A stretch of DNA of 6,962 nt from Deltaproteobacteria bacterium. GTDB taxonomy: Bacteria; Myxococcota; Myxococcia; Myxococcales; 40CM-4-68-19. Each line of letters opens with the position of its first letter. The stretch's first letter is position 1. Positions 6,181 to 6,962 of this stretch are shown here, piece by piece. Below the pieces are notes generated by a model. That model was not told where the DNA came from, ran no database searches, and worked only from the letters and a program-made list of their open reading frames with translations. Both the position numbers and the translations under genes were made by a program. The DNA lies in contig VBKQ01000162.1 in NCBI GenBank assembly GCA_005879505.1, positions 1-6,962 on the forward strand. Reading direction: 5' to 3'.

Positions 6181-6962
6181 ATGAACCTGTCCGAGCTGAA
6201 GGAAATGAAGATCCTGGCCCTCGCCAAGCTGGCGAAGGAGCTGAGCATCGAGGCGCCGGGAGCGCTCCGCAAGCAGGAGCTGATCTTCCACATCCTGCAG
6301 GCGCAGAAGAGCGACACTCCGATCACCGCCGAAGGCGTGCTGGAGGTGCTGCCCGACGGGTTCGGGTTCCTCCGCAGCCCGGACTTCTCCTTCATGCCCG
6401 GGCCCGACGACATCTACGTCTCGCCGTCCCAGATCCGCCGCTTCAACCTGCGCACCGGCGACATGATCAAGGGGCAGATCCGCCAGCCCAAGGACAGCGA
6501 GCGCTACTTCGCCCTTCTCAAGGTCGACCAGATCAACTTCCAGGAGCCCGTCGAAGGCAAGCAGCTGCTGCTCTTCGACAACGTCACCGCGCTCTACCCA
6601 ACGCGGCGCATCAACCTGGAGCACAAGAGCACCGACATGAGCACGCGCATCATCGACCTGCTCAATCCGATCGGCTTCGGGCAGCGATGCCTGATCGTCG
6701 CTCCCCCGCGGGCCGGCAAGACGGTGCTCCTGCAGGACATCGCGCATGCCGTCACTGCCAACCATCCGGACGCGTTCCTGATCGTGCTCCTGATCGACGA
6801 GCGACCCGAAGAAGTGACTGACATGCTCCGGACGGTGCGCGGCCAGGTCGTCTCCAGCACCTTCGACGAACCCGCCACCCGCCACGTGCAGGTGGCGGAG
6901 ATGGTGATCGAGCAGGCCAAGCGGCTGGTGGAAGGCGGCCGGGACGTGGTGATCCTGCTCGA
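6181..6962 (+). CDS. rho: Transcription termination factor Rho, N-terminal part, truncated by the window end
   Basis: Rho is a hexameric RNA-dependent ATPase and translocase that ends transcription at unstructured C-rich RNA. The 260 residues visible are about 60% of the usual ~420. ATG 6181 gives MNLSELKEMKILALAKLAKE, the family N-terminus. The frame is open further upstream, but that part does not resemble Rho, and the ribosome site before 6181 is weak. Visible elements: the helical N-terminal domain with LRKQELIFHILQAQ (29-42); the primary RNA-binding cold-shock-like domain with DGFGFLRS (59-66) and GPDDIYVSPSQIRRFNLRTG (74-93); the Walker A loop APPRAGKT with Lys180; LLIDERPEEVTDM (203-215), whose Glu207 aligns with catalytic Glu211 of E. 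coli; and STFDEPATRHVQVAEMVIEQ (226-245). It ends at DVVILL, entering Walker B. Arg177 stands where E. coli has Lys181, a substitution common in the family. No large insertion is seen in the N-terminal domain. It is transcribed divergently from ligA. Confidence 0.98.
   Translation, partial: MNLSELKEMKILALAKLAKELSIEAPGALRKQELIFHILQAQKSDTPITAEGVLEVLPDGFGFLRSPDFSFMPGPDDIYVSPSQIRRFNLRTGDMIKGQIRQPKDSERYFALLKVDQINFQEPVEGKQLLLFDNVTALYPTRRINLEHKSTDMSTRIIDLLNPIGFGQRCLIVAPPRAGKTVLLQDIAHAVTANHPDAFLIVLLIDERPEEVTDMLRTVRGQVVSSTFDEPATRHVQVAEMVIEQAKRLVEGGRDVVILL

Noticed and set aside
5968..6885. - strand open frame opposite rho (305 codons)
   Set aside because: It is the antisense of rho. The Asp/Leu/Val-rich composition arises from the complementary codons, and no motif is seen.

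Overview
The window is GC-rich DNA (roughly two thirds G+C by eye) with tightly packed, often overlapping genes. It looks chromosomal and comes from a Gram-negative bacterium. A Myxococcota or other deltaproteobacteria-like source is my best guess. The guess rests on the base composition, the Rho and LigA sequence style, a lipoprotein with a lipobox, and a VgrG/gpD-like protein carrying a LysM-like region. It is not proven by anything in the sequence.

The layout has two halves that diverge from a short control region near 6059-6180. To the right, on the + strand, is the start of rho (transcription termination factor), cut by the window end. It has a good sigma70-type promoter candidate and a 12-bp palindrome in its leader. 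To the left, on the - strand, comes ligA (NAD+-dependent DNA ligase), then an acylphosphatase gene that starts inside the ligA stop codon (GTGA overlap). These are housekeeping genes.

After a gap of about 85 bp with an A/T-rich patch, the - strand holds a second cluster of accessory character. Its first gene encodes a phage late control D / VgrG-like hub protein fused to a LysM-like region and a further C-terminal domain. A 17-nt overlap leads to a lipoprotein predicted to fold as a TolB/PD40-type beta-propeller. An ATGA overlap leads to a large protein of unknown function that runs off the left edge. The overlaps imply one transcript. A reasonable but unproven reading is a delivery module of a contractile injection or type VI-like apparatus: hub/carrier, cell-envelope lipoprotein (possibly immunity), and an unknown cargo or accessory protein.

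The most unusual observation is in ligA. The reading frame is intact, but about 40 residues of the OB-fold domain are absent, and the first zinc-finger cysteine is replaced by serine. Either this LigA is functionally altered or the assembly has an error here. No tRNA, rRNA, CRISPR array, insertion sequence or clear terminator was found. No stretch longer than 300 bases lacks a gene.
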